54,632 bases of DNA from a virus: IMG/VR virus record IMGVR_UViG_3300004282_000003, positions 1 through 54,632 of that record; one strand, given 5' to 3'. The stretch's first letter is position 1. The number at the start of each line of letters is the position of its first letter. Of the stretch, positions 46,871 to 53,787 are shown in pieces. A program made the position numbers and the translations under genes. The notes under the pieces are model-generated. The model was not told where the DNA came from. It did no database searches and was given only the letters and a program-made list of their open reading frames with translations.

Positions 46871-47101
46871 TTAATCTCCTTCTTCTAATGCTCTAATTTC
46901 TTCATTATCTGGTAAAACCTTTCCACCTACTACTTTAGGAACTAATTCCCAATGTTTTAGATTTGCTATTTCTATTAAAGCTTCTTCTCTTGATTTATTC
47001 CAAGCCATTTCTGCTATTCTTCTTAATGCAAAAGCACTCATTTCTACAAAGTTTCTTCTTGCTTCAAAACTTATTGTTCCCCACCATTCATTAAATGTCA
47101 T
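46871..47101 (-). CDS. Small helical hypothetical protein
   Basis: 76 aa. MTFNEWWGTISFEARRNFVE then SAFALRRIAEMAWNKSREEAL. Trp-rich amphipathic helices; acidic end. Adjoins lysis-type genes. No family recognised. Confidence 0.45.
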   Translation of the reverse strand: MTFNEWWGTISFEARRNFVEMSAFALRRIAEMAWNKSREEALIEIANLKHWELVPKVVGGKVLPDNEEIRALEEGD

Positions 47102-47295
47102 TTTATTTTATCCCAAAATAAATAAATAATTTGAATTAATAAAACTATACTTCCACCAATTAATTGAAAAACAACTGCTTTTTTATAAGAATATTTTTTA
47201 TTAACAGTAAGAGAAATAAAATAAATACTTGTAAGTGTTATTGCTACATAAAATATACTAATCAATTTTCTTTTTCCTTCCTCTCTTTCCTCCAT
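47098..47295 (-). CDS. Two-span membrane protein, possible holin
   Basis: 65 aa (ATG 47295; TTG 47265 has a better AAGGA spacing and would give 55 aa). Two hydrophobic helices (LISIFYVAITLTSIYFISLTV; AVVFQLIGGSIVLLIQIIYLF) joined by a short Lys/Tyr loop. Small size, topology and position two genes from the lysozyme suit a holin, which times lysis, but this is positional inference. Confidence 0.5.
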   Translation of the reverse strand: MEEREEGKRKLISIFYVAITLTSIYFISLTVNKKYSYKKAVVFQLIGGSIVLLIQIIYLFWDKIK

Positions 47296-47500
47296 GTTCT
47301 CCCATACCAGTAATTGTATCTACAATATTAAAAGGAGCATTTGAATTAGTTGCTTTTAAACCAGCAATACAATCTATTCTATTTTTGTAGCCATCACCAG
47401 CACTACTAGCAATTATATTTCCATTACTAGAAATTAATCTCCATCTCCATTCATTTTTTGCATCTTTATAAACTTCAAATCTTGCATCTCTCATTTTCAT
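47258..47500 (-). CDS. YegP/DUF1508-like protein
   Basis: 80 aa. ARFEVYKDAKNEWRWRLISS and NGNIIASSAGDGYKNRIDC match the DUF1508 (YegP) repeat unit, here once. Basic tail KRGRKKK. The family's role is unknown; it is often found in phage and bacterial genomes. Confidence 0.7.
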   Translation of the reverse strand: MKMRDARFEVYKDAKNEWRWRLISSNGNIIASSAGDGYKNRIDCIAGLKATNSNAPFNIVDTITGMGEHGGKRGRKKKID

Positions 47501-47943
47501 ATTAACTCCTTTGCTTCTTCAAATAAACAATCTTTTTCCATCATCAATGATAAATGTTTTGCTCTATTTTTTACTTGAGTTGCCCATTTACTTTTTAACA
47601 TTTCTTTTGCTGCTAATTTATAATTTCCTTCTTCAATTAATTTTAATGTTTTCTTAAATTTCAATAATCCTGATATTCCTAAATTAAAAGCCATATCAAC
47701 TAAAACATCTTGTCTATTTATTGTAATATTTTTAAACCAACATAATTTTTTTCTTAAATCTGCTTCAGTATAAGAAATATCATTTTCCAATAAATAATAA
47801 ACTTCTTCAGTTGATAAACCTTTATCTTCAAGATTTCTTCCAACTCCTATTGTTGGTTTTCCTGCTGGACAAATATATAATTTATTTTTAAAACCTTCAT
47901 GTTCTATTAACATCTGATTTATTTGTAAATTAAAATCTATCAT
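47497..47943 (-). CDS. GH24 lysozyme (endolysin)
   Basis: 148 aa. HEGFKNKLYICPAGKPTIGVGRN has Glu16, Cys25 and Thr31 in the E-x8-C-x5-T layout of phage GH24 muramidases (Cys in place of Asp). RQDVLVDMAFNLGISGLLKFK and KWATQVKNRAKHL complete the fold. It cleaves peptidoglycan glycan strands at lysis. No signal peptide is visible, so it needs a holin. Confidence 0.88.
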   Translation of the reverse strand: MIDFNLQINQMLIEHEGFKNKLYICPAGKPTIGVGRNLEDKGLSTEEVYYLLENDISYTEADLRKKLCWFKNITINRQDVLVDMAFNLGISGLLKFKKTLKLIEEGNYKLAAKEMLKSKWATQVKNRAKHLSLMMEKDCLFEEAKELI

Positions 47944-47962
47944 TTCTTATCCTTAAAAAGTA

Positions 47963-47982
47963 ATGGGGGATTTCTCCCCCAT
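47963..47982 (-). terminator. G5/C5 stem-loop
   Basis: ATGGGGG pairs with CCCCCAT around ATTTCT, between the 48023 gene and the lysozyme. The same hairpin type follows five other genes. No U-run; may control relative expression. Confidence 0.6.
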
Positions 47983-48022
47983 ACAATCATCATTTAGGTT
48001 TTTTTAAATAATCAATCTCCTT

Positions 48023-48217
48023 TTATGGATTAGCTGCTACCTTATCAGCTAATTTCTGACGTTCAGTAGCAAATTCAGTAGCAAATGTTTGAGCTTGTTC
48101 CAACGTAACAGCATCTTGTACACCAGCTACCAATTTATCAATTAATACTAATACAGAAGCAACTACACCTTTAGTTGCTTCTACTTCAGCCGAAATTACA
48201 TCAAAACCTAAACTCAT
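48023..48217 (-). CDS. 64-aa protein, likely highly expressed
   Basis: From ATG 48217 (GGAG with a 6-nt spacer; longer starts have no site). MSLGFDVISAEVEATKGVVAS, then an Ala/Val-rich helix (LVLIDKLVAGVQDAV) and helical end. Codon use is less A/T rich than neighbours. It is preceded by a 548-bp gene-free leader and followed by a hairpin, suggesting abundant expression. Function unknown. Confidence 0.6.
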   Translation of the reverse strand: MSLGFDVISAEVEATKGVVASVLVLIDKLVAGVQDAVTLEQAQTFATEFATERQKLADKVAANP

Positions 48218-48765
48218 TTTATACTCCATTAATATTAGGTGAATTAGTAAATTGTCCACTTTTTTGTGTAATTCATCATCACGGAATAACCAAGATAAAA
48301 TCAATAGAATAACCCCCTTTCCTTATTTATTATAGTTTCTTTCTCCTTTCTATATTTATTTAGTTCTTTGCGACTCATTACATTTCTGTACCTTTTCTGT
48401 TCCCTTCTATACCTTTTCACTTCCTATTCATACCATTCATTACCTTTTCATTTCCCTTTTGCTCTATACACTACCTTTACCCATCCCCACAGTTTAGCTT
48501 ACTACCGTTTCCCTTTGAAACGATTCAACTCGTAACCATTTCTTTTCTAGTCGAAACCCTTCTGCTCTCCACTTTAACTATTCGTTACTTTTCTTTTCTG
48601 ATCCTTACAATTACATATTCTTTCCCTTCTGCTCTCCACTTTAACTAAACGATACCTTTCTTCTCCAATCCTCACAATTACATATTCTTTCCCTTCCAGA
48701 CCTTTCGTTTCTCCGCTTTCTCGTTTCGTTACTATTCTATACCTTTTCTTTTTATAACTTCCCTT
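48218..48765 (-). ncRNA. Gene-free purine-rich region, candidate noncoding RNA or long leader
   Basis: No credible reading frame on either strand. The minus strand is mostly A/G with short repeated words such as AAAAGGTA-nn-GAA (at least six variants). It is the largest gene-free stretch in the window and less A/T rich than it. It ends at the ribosome site of the 48217 gene. Could be a structured or purine-rich leader RNA, or a DNA site. Type is uncertain. Confidence 0.45.
48557..48690. repeat. 67-bp tandem repeat, two full copies plus decayed copies
   Basis: 48557-48623 and 48624-48690 both begin CCCTTCTGCTCTCC and end ACAATTACATATTCTTT. The centres differ (TATTCGTTACT versus TAAACGATACC). 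A partial third copy starts at 48691 and a degenerate one precedes (about 48508-48556). Confidence 0.85.
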
Positions 48766-49389
48766 TTATTTTTTCCCTCCTTTTTTCTTTTTACTAATTT
48801 TACCATTAGAAATTGTTTCCCATGTAAAACTTCCATTACCACCACCACGCCAACAACCAATTCCTTGATCTCCACCATAATCAAGAATTGATTCTATTTT
48901 ATCCCAAGTTAATTCACTATGTTTATATAAACGTAAAATAAATTCAATTGAGGTTCCTTCATTAACATAATCAGAACAAGCTAAAGATATTCTTTGTCCT
49001 CTAGCTGTTTGTCCTATCATTGGACGTTCTATTTGTCCATCTGGTTTTTCTTTAATCCAAATAAATCTTGGATAGACAAATAAAAAATCTACAACTTTGG
49101 ATCTTAATGCTTTAACTTTTAACATATTTTTACATACATTTGCTGCGTGTTTTAAAAATCCCTTAATTTGATAATTAACAAAATAAATACCTTCTTCATC
49201 TGTATGAAAAATAGTTTTACTTTTGCGTTTTTCTGTAGTTTCTTCTGGAAGCATTTCTAACTCTTCTTCCAAGTTTTCTGATTCTTGTCCTATGAATTGT
49301 GTATATAATTCTTTATTCTCTGGTGACATTGCTAGACATGGAGTTGTAAAAGTTATTTTAAATTTTCTTTCCTCAAATTCCAATCCCAT
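48766..49389 (-). CDS. Phage protein with glycine-rich loop (RAMP-like?)
   Basis: 207 aa from ATG 49389 (GAGGG 8 nt upstream). FTTPCLAMSPENKELY, IYFVNYQIKGFLKHAAN, ERPMIGQTARGQRISLACSD and GGDQGIGCWRGGGNGSFTWE are motifs I associate with an uncharacterised phage family. The Gly-rich loop near the C-terminus recalls RAMP/Cas7-type RNA-binding folds, which is only a resemblance. Own promoter at 49409. Basic Lys tail. Confidence 0.6.
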   Translation of the reverse strand: MGLEFEERKFKITFTTPCLAMSPENKELYTQFIGQESENLEEELEMLPEETTEKRKSKTIFHTDEEGIYFVNYQIKGFLKHAANVCKNMLKVKALRSKVVDFLFVYPRFIWIKEKPDGQIERPMIGQTARGQRISLACSDYVNEGTSIEFILRLYKHSELTWDKIESILDYGGDQGIGCWRGGGNGSFTWETISNGKISKKKKGGKK

Positions 49390-49408
49390 AATTTTTTCCC
49401 TCACTTGT

Positions 49409-49437
49409 ACTATAACTTTATTTTTACAGAAAGTCAA
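49409..49437 (-). promoter_or_regulatory. Sigma-70-like promoter
   Basis: Minus strand TTGACT, 17-nt spacer, TATAGT, about 13 nt downstream to the leader of ATG 49389. Overlaps the stop region of the 49434 gene. Confidence 0.75.
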
Positions 49438-49637
49438 CTAGCTATTTTTTTAAAATCAATTGGTTTTTGTCTTACTGATTTTAATATTTCTTCTATTGGT
49501 AAATCACATTCTGGAGAAATTTTATAAACTATGGTTTCATAAACTAACATACACTTTTTACATTTATAAATATGACTATTTTTAGTTGTAGTTGGTATAT
49601 AATTCATAAAACCATAACATTTAAGACATTGATTCAT
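49434..49637 (-). CDS. Zinc-ribbon protein
   Basis: 67 aa. CLKCYGFM and YKCKKCMLVYE form a two-knuckle zinc ribbon, with an extra Cys in SPECDLP. AAAGAAATG site. Function unknown. Confidence 0.55.
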   Translation of the reverse strand: MNQCLKCYGFMNYIPTTTKNSHIYKCKKCMLVYETIVYKISPECDLPIEEILKSVRQKPIDFKKIAS

Positions 49638-50107
49638 TTCTTTTTCAATCTCCTTTTCTTACTTTTACTTTTGTCATAAGATGATCTTATATAATCATAT
49701 GTAGAAAATAAAATACAATGTTTATTGTACAAACTTTCTTCTTTAAACAATGTAGAATATAAAATAAGAATCAAATGACTTTTTATTAAAATAATTCTGT
49801 GTATTTTTGGATCTCTTTCTTCTATAAGATTAGAATAATTTTCTTTTCTAGATTCAGATAAATAAAACCAATTTGATACACTTTCTGGTCCTGGGATATT
49901 TGATTCAGAACCACTACCATAACAAACACATTCTTGTAGAAAACTTATTGCATCTTTTGTATTATCTATTCTTCTTAAAGAAAATTTATTACTTCTTTTT
50001 TTGCTTACTCTTTTTAGTTTTCTTCTTTTGGTTTTCTCTACGATCTCTTTCTTCAGGATTATTCTTATCGGTTTTGATTTTCTTTTTATCTTTATTCTTT
50101 TTGTCAT
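49634..50107 (-). CDS. Basic hypothetical protein
   Basis: 157 aa. Very basic N-terminus (KRIKIKRKSKPIRIILKKE, RSNKFSLRRIDN) followed by a folded part (IHRIILIKSHLILILYSTLF) and a KSKSKKRRLKKK end. The FSLRR piece is a relative of the recurring peptide. Nucleic-acid binding is plausible. Confidence 0.5.
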   Translation of the reverse strand: MTKRIKIKRKSKPIRIILKKEIVEKTKRRKLKRVSKKRSNKFSLRRIDNTKDAISFLQECVCYGSGSESNIPGPESVSNWFYLSESRKENYSNLIEERDPKIHRIILIKSHLILILYSTLFKEESLYNKHCILFSTYDYIRSSYDKSKSKKRRLKKK

Positions 50108-50110
50108 TCA

Positions 50111-50365
50111 TTATTTACTCCTTAAATTTGCTTTTTTTAAATTTGCTTTTTTTAAATTTGCTTTTTTTGATATACCAAGGGATTCCATAATTCGTTTTTC
50201 AAGTTCAGATTTCATTGGGACAATTCCATTTAATGTTCTACTCAAAATAGTTTCAGATGGCGATCCTCCAAGAGCTTTTCGTAACTTCCACAATGGAATT
50301 TTTTGTTCTTTAATTATTTTATATAAAGGATGTTCAATTATTTCAATATCTGATATTAATTTCAT
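50111..50365 (-). CDS. XRE-like helix-turn-helix regulator
   Basis: 84 aa. HPLYKIIKEQKIPLWKLRKAL then SETILSRTLNGIVPMKSELE matches the Cro/C1 HTH. The C-terminus is three tandem LKKAN units from a 15-nt DNA repeat (50124-50168). Likely a small repressor, maybe of the phage's own promoters; target not known. Confidence 0.65.
   Translation of the reverse strand: MKLISDIEIIEHPLYKIIKEQKIPLWKLRKALGGSPSETILSRTLNGIVPMKSELEKRIMESLGISKKANLKKANLKKANLRSK
50124..50168. repeat. 15-nt coding tandem repeat x3
   Basis: AAATTTGCTTTTTTT three times within the HTH gene end, coding KKANL units. Slippage-prone; copy number may vary among relatives. Confidence 0.85.
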
Positions 50366-50368
50366 TAC

Positions 50369-50674
50369 TTACTCCTTTCTTATATTTCTTAAATTAGGAT
50401 CAGCATTAGGTAGTGGTTCTCTTATATTGAATTGATGTTTAGCCAAAGCTTTTGATGTTATTAAAAACATTTCTTTTCCTTCTTTAGTTGTAATATCTGG
50501 AGAAAGAAGATAAAAAAACTCTTTTAGATCAAAATAATCTTTCTCTTCTGAAAATTCAATTGGTTTTTCATAACCACTACTAAAAATAATTTTTATTGAT
50601 TTATATAGATCAATGAATTGTATTAATTCTACTGATCTTAAATCAATAACTGTTTCTTTTATTCTTATTAACAT
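50369..50674 (-). CDS. Small hypothetical protein
   Basis: 101 aa. LIRIKETVIDLRSVELIQFID beta-type opening, acidic middle and helical end. Function unknown. Confidence 0.5.
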   Translation of the reverse strand: MLIRIKETVIDLRSVELIQFIDLYKSIKIIFSSGYEKPIEFSEEKDYFDLKEFFYLLSPDITTKEGKEMFLITSKALAKHQFNIREPLPNADPNLRNIRKE

Positions 50675-50676
50675 AT

Positions 50677-50880
50677 TTATTCTTCTCCTTCTATGAGTTC
50701 TATTCTTCCTCTATGAAGGGCAGTAAAAAATTCTATTGTTGGATGTTTTTCTCTAGTAAGTTCTAATGCTTTTTCAAGAGTAGAAGCAACAACGTGACAA
50801 TGAATATTATCTTTCCAGGTTTTTTTTGGATCTTCAGATCTTTTGCTTCCCTGTATTTCCCAATATATTTTATTTTTCAT
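50677..50880 (-). CDS. Small hypothetical protein
   Basis: 67 aa. IYWEIQGSKRSEDPKKTW, HCHVVASTLEKALELTREKHP resembles small phage alpha/beta proteins. AAAAGGACAAAA site. Function unknown. Confidence 0.5.
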   Translation of the reverse strand: MKNKIYWEIQGSKRSEDPKKTWKDNIHCHVVASTLEKALELTREKHPTIEFFTALHRGRIELIEGEE

Positions 50881-50894
50881 TTTTGTCCTTTTAT

Positions 50895-50909
50895 GGGGGG
50901 TTTCCCCCC
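50895..50909 (-). terminator. G6/C6 stem-loop
   Basis: GGGGGG pairs with CCCCCC around a 3-nt loop, after the stop of the 50925 gene. No U-run. Variant of the G5/C5 hairpins. Confidence 0.55.
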
Positions 50910-50924
50910 CTATTTCTTAATTGA

Positions 50925-51278
50925 TTATTCTGTTTCCTCAGTATCTTCATCAACAGCTTCTTCGTCTGCAACTATGACTTCTGGTTCAAGAGGAATGTAT
51001 TTTCCAAATTCTTTTTTCCATCTTGATACACTCAAAGGAACTCCTGTTTTCTCATTGCAAATATAACAAGTTTTCCATTGTCCATTAGAAATTGTAAAAG
51101 TTATTTCTTCCTCTTCACCATCTTCAGAGTAAGTAGAAAAATATAAACAACCACTATCAATGCTTATAGTATCTGCAAAGACATAAATTTCTTCTTGTTC
51201 ACTTATGGCTTTATATACTTTAATACAATAACAATTTACACCCCAATCTTCTGCTTCTTTAAATTGTGATTTATCCAT
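50925..51278 (-). CDS. Hypothetical protein with acidic tail
   Basis: 117 aa. VNCYCIKVYKAIS, CYICNEKTGVPLSVSRWKKEF then an acidic end (VADEEAVDEDTEE). A small Cys-bearing protein with a negatively charged tail. GGAGAAATA site. Function unknown. Confidence 0.5.
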   Translation of the reverse strand: MDKSQFKEAEDWGVNCYCIKVYKAISEQEEIYVFADTISIDSGCLYFSTYSEDGEEEEITFTISNGQWKTCYICNEKTGVPLSVSRWKKEFGKYIPLEPEVIVADEEAVDEDTEETE

Positions 51279-51288
51279 TATTTCTCCT

Positions 51289-51807
51289 TTAAAGTGGTTG
51301 AATTACAAAACCTGTTTTTTCTTTTCTAATTTTACTGTGAGTTAAAAATAATTTGTTAAAGTTCTGTTTCTTTTTTAAATTTATTTTCTTTATTATATAC
51401 CCTCCTAGTTTTTTAGTTTGTTTAATTTTTAAAATATCCCCTTCTATTATTAAATTTAAACCTAGTACATGAAGAATTTCTCTGTTTATTTCTTGTATCA
51501 CCCCCATTTCTATTAAAGCTAATAGATCTATTTCTGTACAGGTTTCCTCCATAGATAACGATAGTATTCCTTGTTTTGCAAAATTAATTATTTGTTCTTT
51601 TAGTATTATTCTTATATCATTGTCAAAAGATTTTCTTGGAAACTTTTTTACTATTCTTCCCCTCTTACATTTAATACATTTTTTTATTTCTTTTATCTTT
51701 TCTTCTTGTTCTTCATCAAAATTTTTCTCAGGTGGATTTTTTGCTAATTCTTGTCTTTTTATACAACTTTTAGTTGTTATAATTGAATTATTCTTTTTGC
51801 ATTTCAT
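51289..51807 (-). CDS. Hypothetical protein with Cys motif
   Basis: 172 aa from ATG 51807 (GGAGGGGGGA just upstream; a GTG start is less likely). SCIKRQELAKNPP and KCIKCKRGRIVKKF (CxxC) then a strand/helix region (INREILHVLGLNLIIEGDILK). No family recognised. Confidence 0.5.
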   Translation of the reverse strand: MKCKKNNSIITTKSCIKRQELAKNPPEKNFDEEQEEKIKEIKKCIKCKRGRIVKKFPRKSFDNDIRIILKEQIINFAKQGILSLSMEETCTEIDLLALIEMGVIQEINREILHVLGLNLIIEGDILKIKQTKKLGGYIIKKINLKKKQNFNKLFLTHSKIRKEKTGFVIQPL

Positions 51808-52282
51808 TCCCCCCTCCACCAATAACTTCTCTATTTAATTTCTTTCTTTTGGTTGGGAGAAATGTTGATATTCTATCAAATTCACTATTTAATACTATTG
51901 GTTCTACAAAACATCTTATTTTTTGATATATTTCTTTGGTTATTTTGTTTTCAAAAAAGATTTTCTTATCAAAATAGGAAGCAATAGTAATTTTCATTAT
52001 TGATTGTATTGATAAGTTACTATTTGTTCCATTTAGAATTAATATAGCATGAGAACTTAATATTAATTCTATTTCTTTGTTAAATACCGCTTTTTCTAGG
52101 AGAACAACATAATTGTTGTTTGGATCTCTAGATCTTATTTGTTTAATTGCATTAATGTCAATATCTTTACCATCAAAATGAATAATTAATGGTATATTTG
52201 TTAATATATGTTTTAATTCTAGTAATTTTTCAATGTCTTTTGTTGTTGGAGAAAAAGATTCTTCGATTACAAATATTCTCAT
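51788..52282 (-). CDS. Hypothetical alpha/beta protein
   Basis: 164 aa. RIFVIEESFSPTTKDIEKLLE then repeated hydrophobic strands (VVLLEKAVFNKEIELILSSH; AILILNGTN). Possibly a Rossmann-like domain. Ends with Gly-rich GGGGNE. Function unknown. Confidence 0.5.
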   Translation of the reverse strand: MRIFVIEESFSPTTKDIEKLLELKHILTNIPLIIHFDGKDIDINAIKQIRSRDPNNNYVVLLEKAVFNKEIELILSSHAILILNGTNSNLSIQSIMKITIASYFDKKIFFENKITKEIYQKIRCFVEPIVLNSEFDRISTFLPTKRKKLNREVIGGGGNEMQKE

Positions 52283-52296
52283 TTCCCCCCCTGTTA

Positions 52297-52338
52297 TAAA
52301 AAGAGGGTATAGAACTTTTTACAGTAAACTATACCCTC
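52297..52338 (-). terminator. Rho-independent terminator
   Basis: GAGGGTATAG pairs with CTATACCCTC (10 bp) and is followed on the minus strand by TTTTT. About 30 nt after the stop of the AT-hook gene. Confidence 0.78.
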
Positions 52339-52368
52339 CTTCTGTGAAAATAAAAAATGTTGCTTGTT

Positions 52369-52758
52369 TTATTCTACTTCTGATTCTACTTTTCCCTTAG
52401 ATTCTTGTAAAATAACTCTAAACTCTTTGCAAAGTTTAGTAATATTCATACAATGTTGCCTTGCAACTTTAATGGAAGACTTGTTAGCATAATCAACAAA
52501 TTTATTTACAGCTAATCGGAGTTCTTTCATTTCAGATTCAAGATCAGAGTAATAATCTGTAATAGAATCTTGAACCTTTTCAGGAACAGAATATGTTACT
52601 CCTACAGGTCTTCCTCTTTTCTTTTCAACTTTCTTTTTACTTTTCTTTTCTGGTTCTTTTTCCTTTGTAGATTTTACTACTTTTTTCTTAGGCAATTCTT
52701 CTTCCTTAACAATTTTCTTAAAAACTTTCTTTTTACTTCCTGCAACTGGCCTAGGCAT
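52369..52758 (-). CDS. Histone H1-like AT-hook protein
   Basis: 129 aa. Lys/Pro-rich N-terminus (KKKVFKKIVKEEELPKKKVV) and KKRGRPVG, an AT-hook. C-terminal helical part (EMKELRLAVNKFVDYANKSS; ARQHCMNITKLCKEF) resembles a phage H1-like family. Binds A/T-rich DNA minor grooves; may organise the phage genome or host nucleoid. Has its own terminator. Confidence 0.68.
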   Translation of the reverse strand: MPRPVAGSKKKVFKKIVKEEELPKKKVVKSTKEKEPEKKSKKKVEKKRGRPVGVTYSVPEKVQDSITDYYSDLESEMKELRLAVNKFVDYANKSSIKVARQHCMNITKLCKEFRVILQESKGKVESEVE

Positions 52759-52815
52759 AATCTTTTTCCTTTTTTAGTTTTTAAATTAATGTTATTAACA
52801 AAATTACCAGCAAAA

Positions 52816-53244
52816 TTACTCTTCTTCCTTTGTTTTATTTTCTTTCTGTAAATTTAATACACCAATTGGAATATTACTTTCTTTTTTAAAAATTAATACT
52901 TTGTTTGTTGTTTCCTTTCCTAAAAATTTTTTTAATTTAAAAAAATGTAGTTCTCCTTTTAGTTTTGTGAAGTAGTTATAATAAATAATGTCTGCAAAAT
53001 GATCTCCAAAAACAACTTTACTTCCATTTACTACTGGTTGTGTTTCTATGTCAAGAGAAAAAGTTAAATTCTCTTTATCAAAGGAAAATTTTTTATATTT
53101 TATATTTAACTTTGGTAATTTTTTTAAACCAAAGTGAGCAAAGTTTTTATTATCAGTGAAAGCATATCCAGAGAAGAAAAGCCTATCACTATCAAAAATA
53201 GATTCTTCTTTCTTTTTTAGCTTTACTTTTTTAGTAGTCTTCAT
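52816..53244 (-). CDS. Hypothetical protein
   Basis: 142 aa from ATG 53244. Lys-rich start (MKTTKKVKLKKKEE), beta-rich core (LKKLPKLNIKYKKFSFDKE), acidic end. GGAG is 12 nt upstream. Function unknown. Confidence 0.5.
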   Translation of the reverse strand: MKTTKKVKLKKKEESIFDSDRLFFSGYAFTDNKNFAHFGLKKLPKLNIKYKKFSFDKENLTFSLDIETQPVVNGSKVVFGDHFADIIYYNYFTKLKGELHFFKLKKFLGKETTNKVLIFKKESNIPIGVLNLQKENKTKEEE

Positions 53245-53716
53245 CTCTGTATTCAACTCCAGCATATTCTCGTCCTATTTCATCTTTAACATCTTGAAAA
53301 TATTGTTGTAGAGAATATTTATTTTTTTTATCAGAACAATATTTTTCAATTTTATAACAAATAAGTTTTCTCCAAAAAGCTTTTGGATTCCAAGTTGGAC
53401 AAATTTCTTGTGGTCTAACTGCTTTGGAAAAATAACCACAACAACCATTTAAAACAGCTATTTTCTTAAAAAATCTATTAAAAGGACTTAAACCAATATA
53501 ATGTTCACAAGATTCACAACAAGAAATCTTGAAAACAAAATCTAAACCAAAGTGTATTTTTAAGTGATTTGTGTATAAAAGTTCTATAAATTCATTGGAA
53601 CCATCAACACTATTAAAATTTTCTTGTATTGTTTCTGCAATTCCTCCTAAAACATCATAAAGTTCTGCTCTTTCACGAAACCTATCTTTAACTTTTTTAT
53701 TTAAAGGCCAAGACAT
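53231..53716 (-). CDS. Cys-rich hypothetical protein
   Basis: 161 aa. RERAELYDVLGGIAETIQE, then FKISCCESCEHYIGLSPF, VLNGCCGYFSK and ICPTW: at least six Cys in pairs, likely a metal site. AAGGGGGTG site. Function unknown. Confidence 0.55.
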   Translation of the reverse strand: MSWPLNKKVKDRFRERAELYDVLGGIAETIQENFNSVDGSNEFIELLYTNHLKIHFGLDFVFKISCCESCEHYIGLSPFNRFFKKIAVLNGCCGYFSKAVRPQEICPTWNPKAFWRKLICYKIEKYCSDKKNKYSLQQYFQDVKDEIGREYAGVEYRDEDY

Positions 53717-53758
53717 AATTTAAAATCACCCCCTTCCGTTTTTCTTATTGTTAATTTT

Positions 53759-53787
53759 CTTTTAACAGAAGCTAAAAGAGAAGTCAA
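53759..53787 (-). promoter_or_regulatory. Weak sigma-70-like promoter
   Basis: Minus strand TTGACT, 17-nt spacer, TAAAAG (4/6). Follows the stop of the 53784 gene. Weak; could be chance. Confidence 0.35.
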
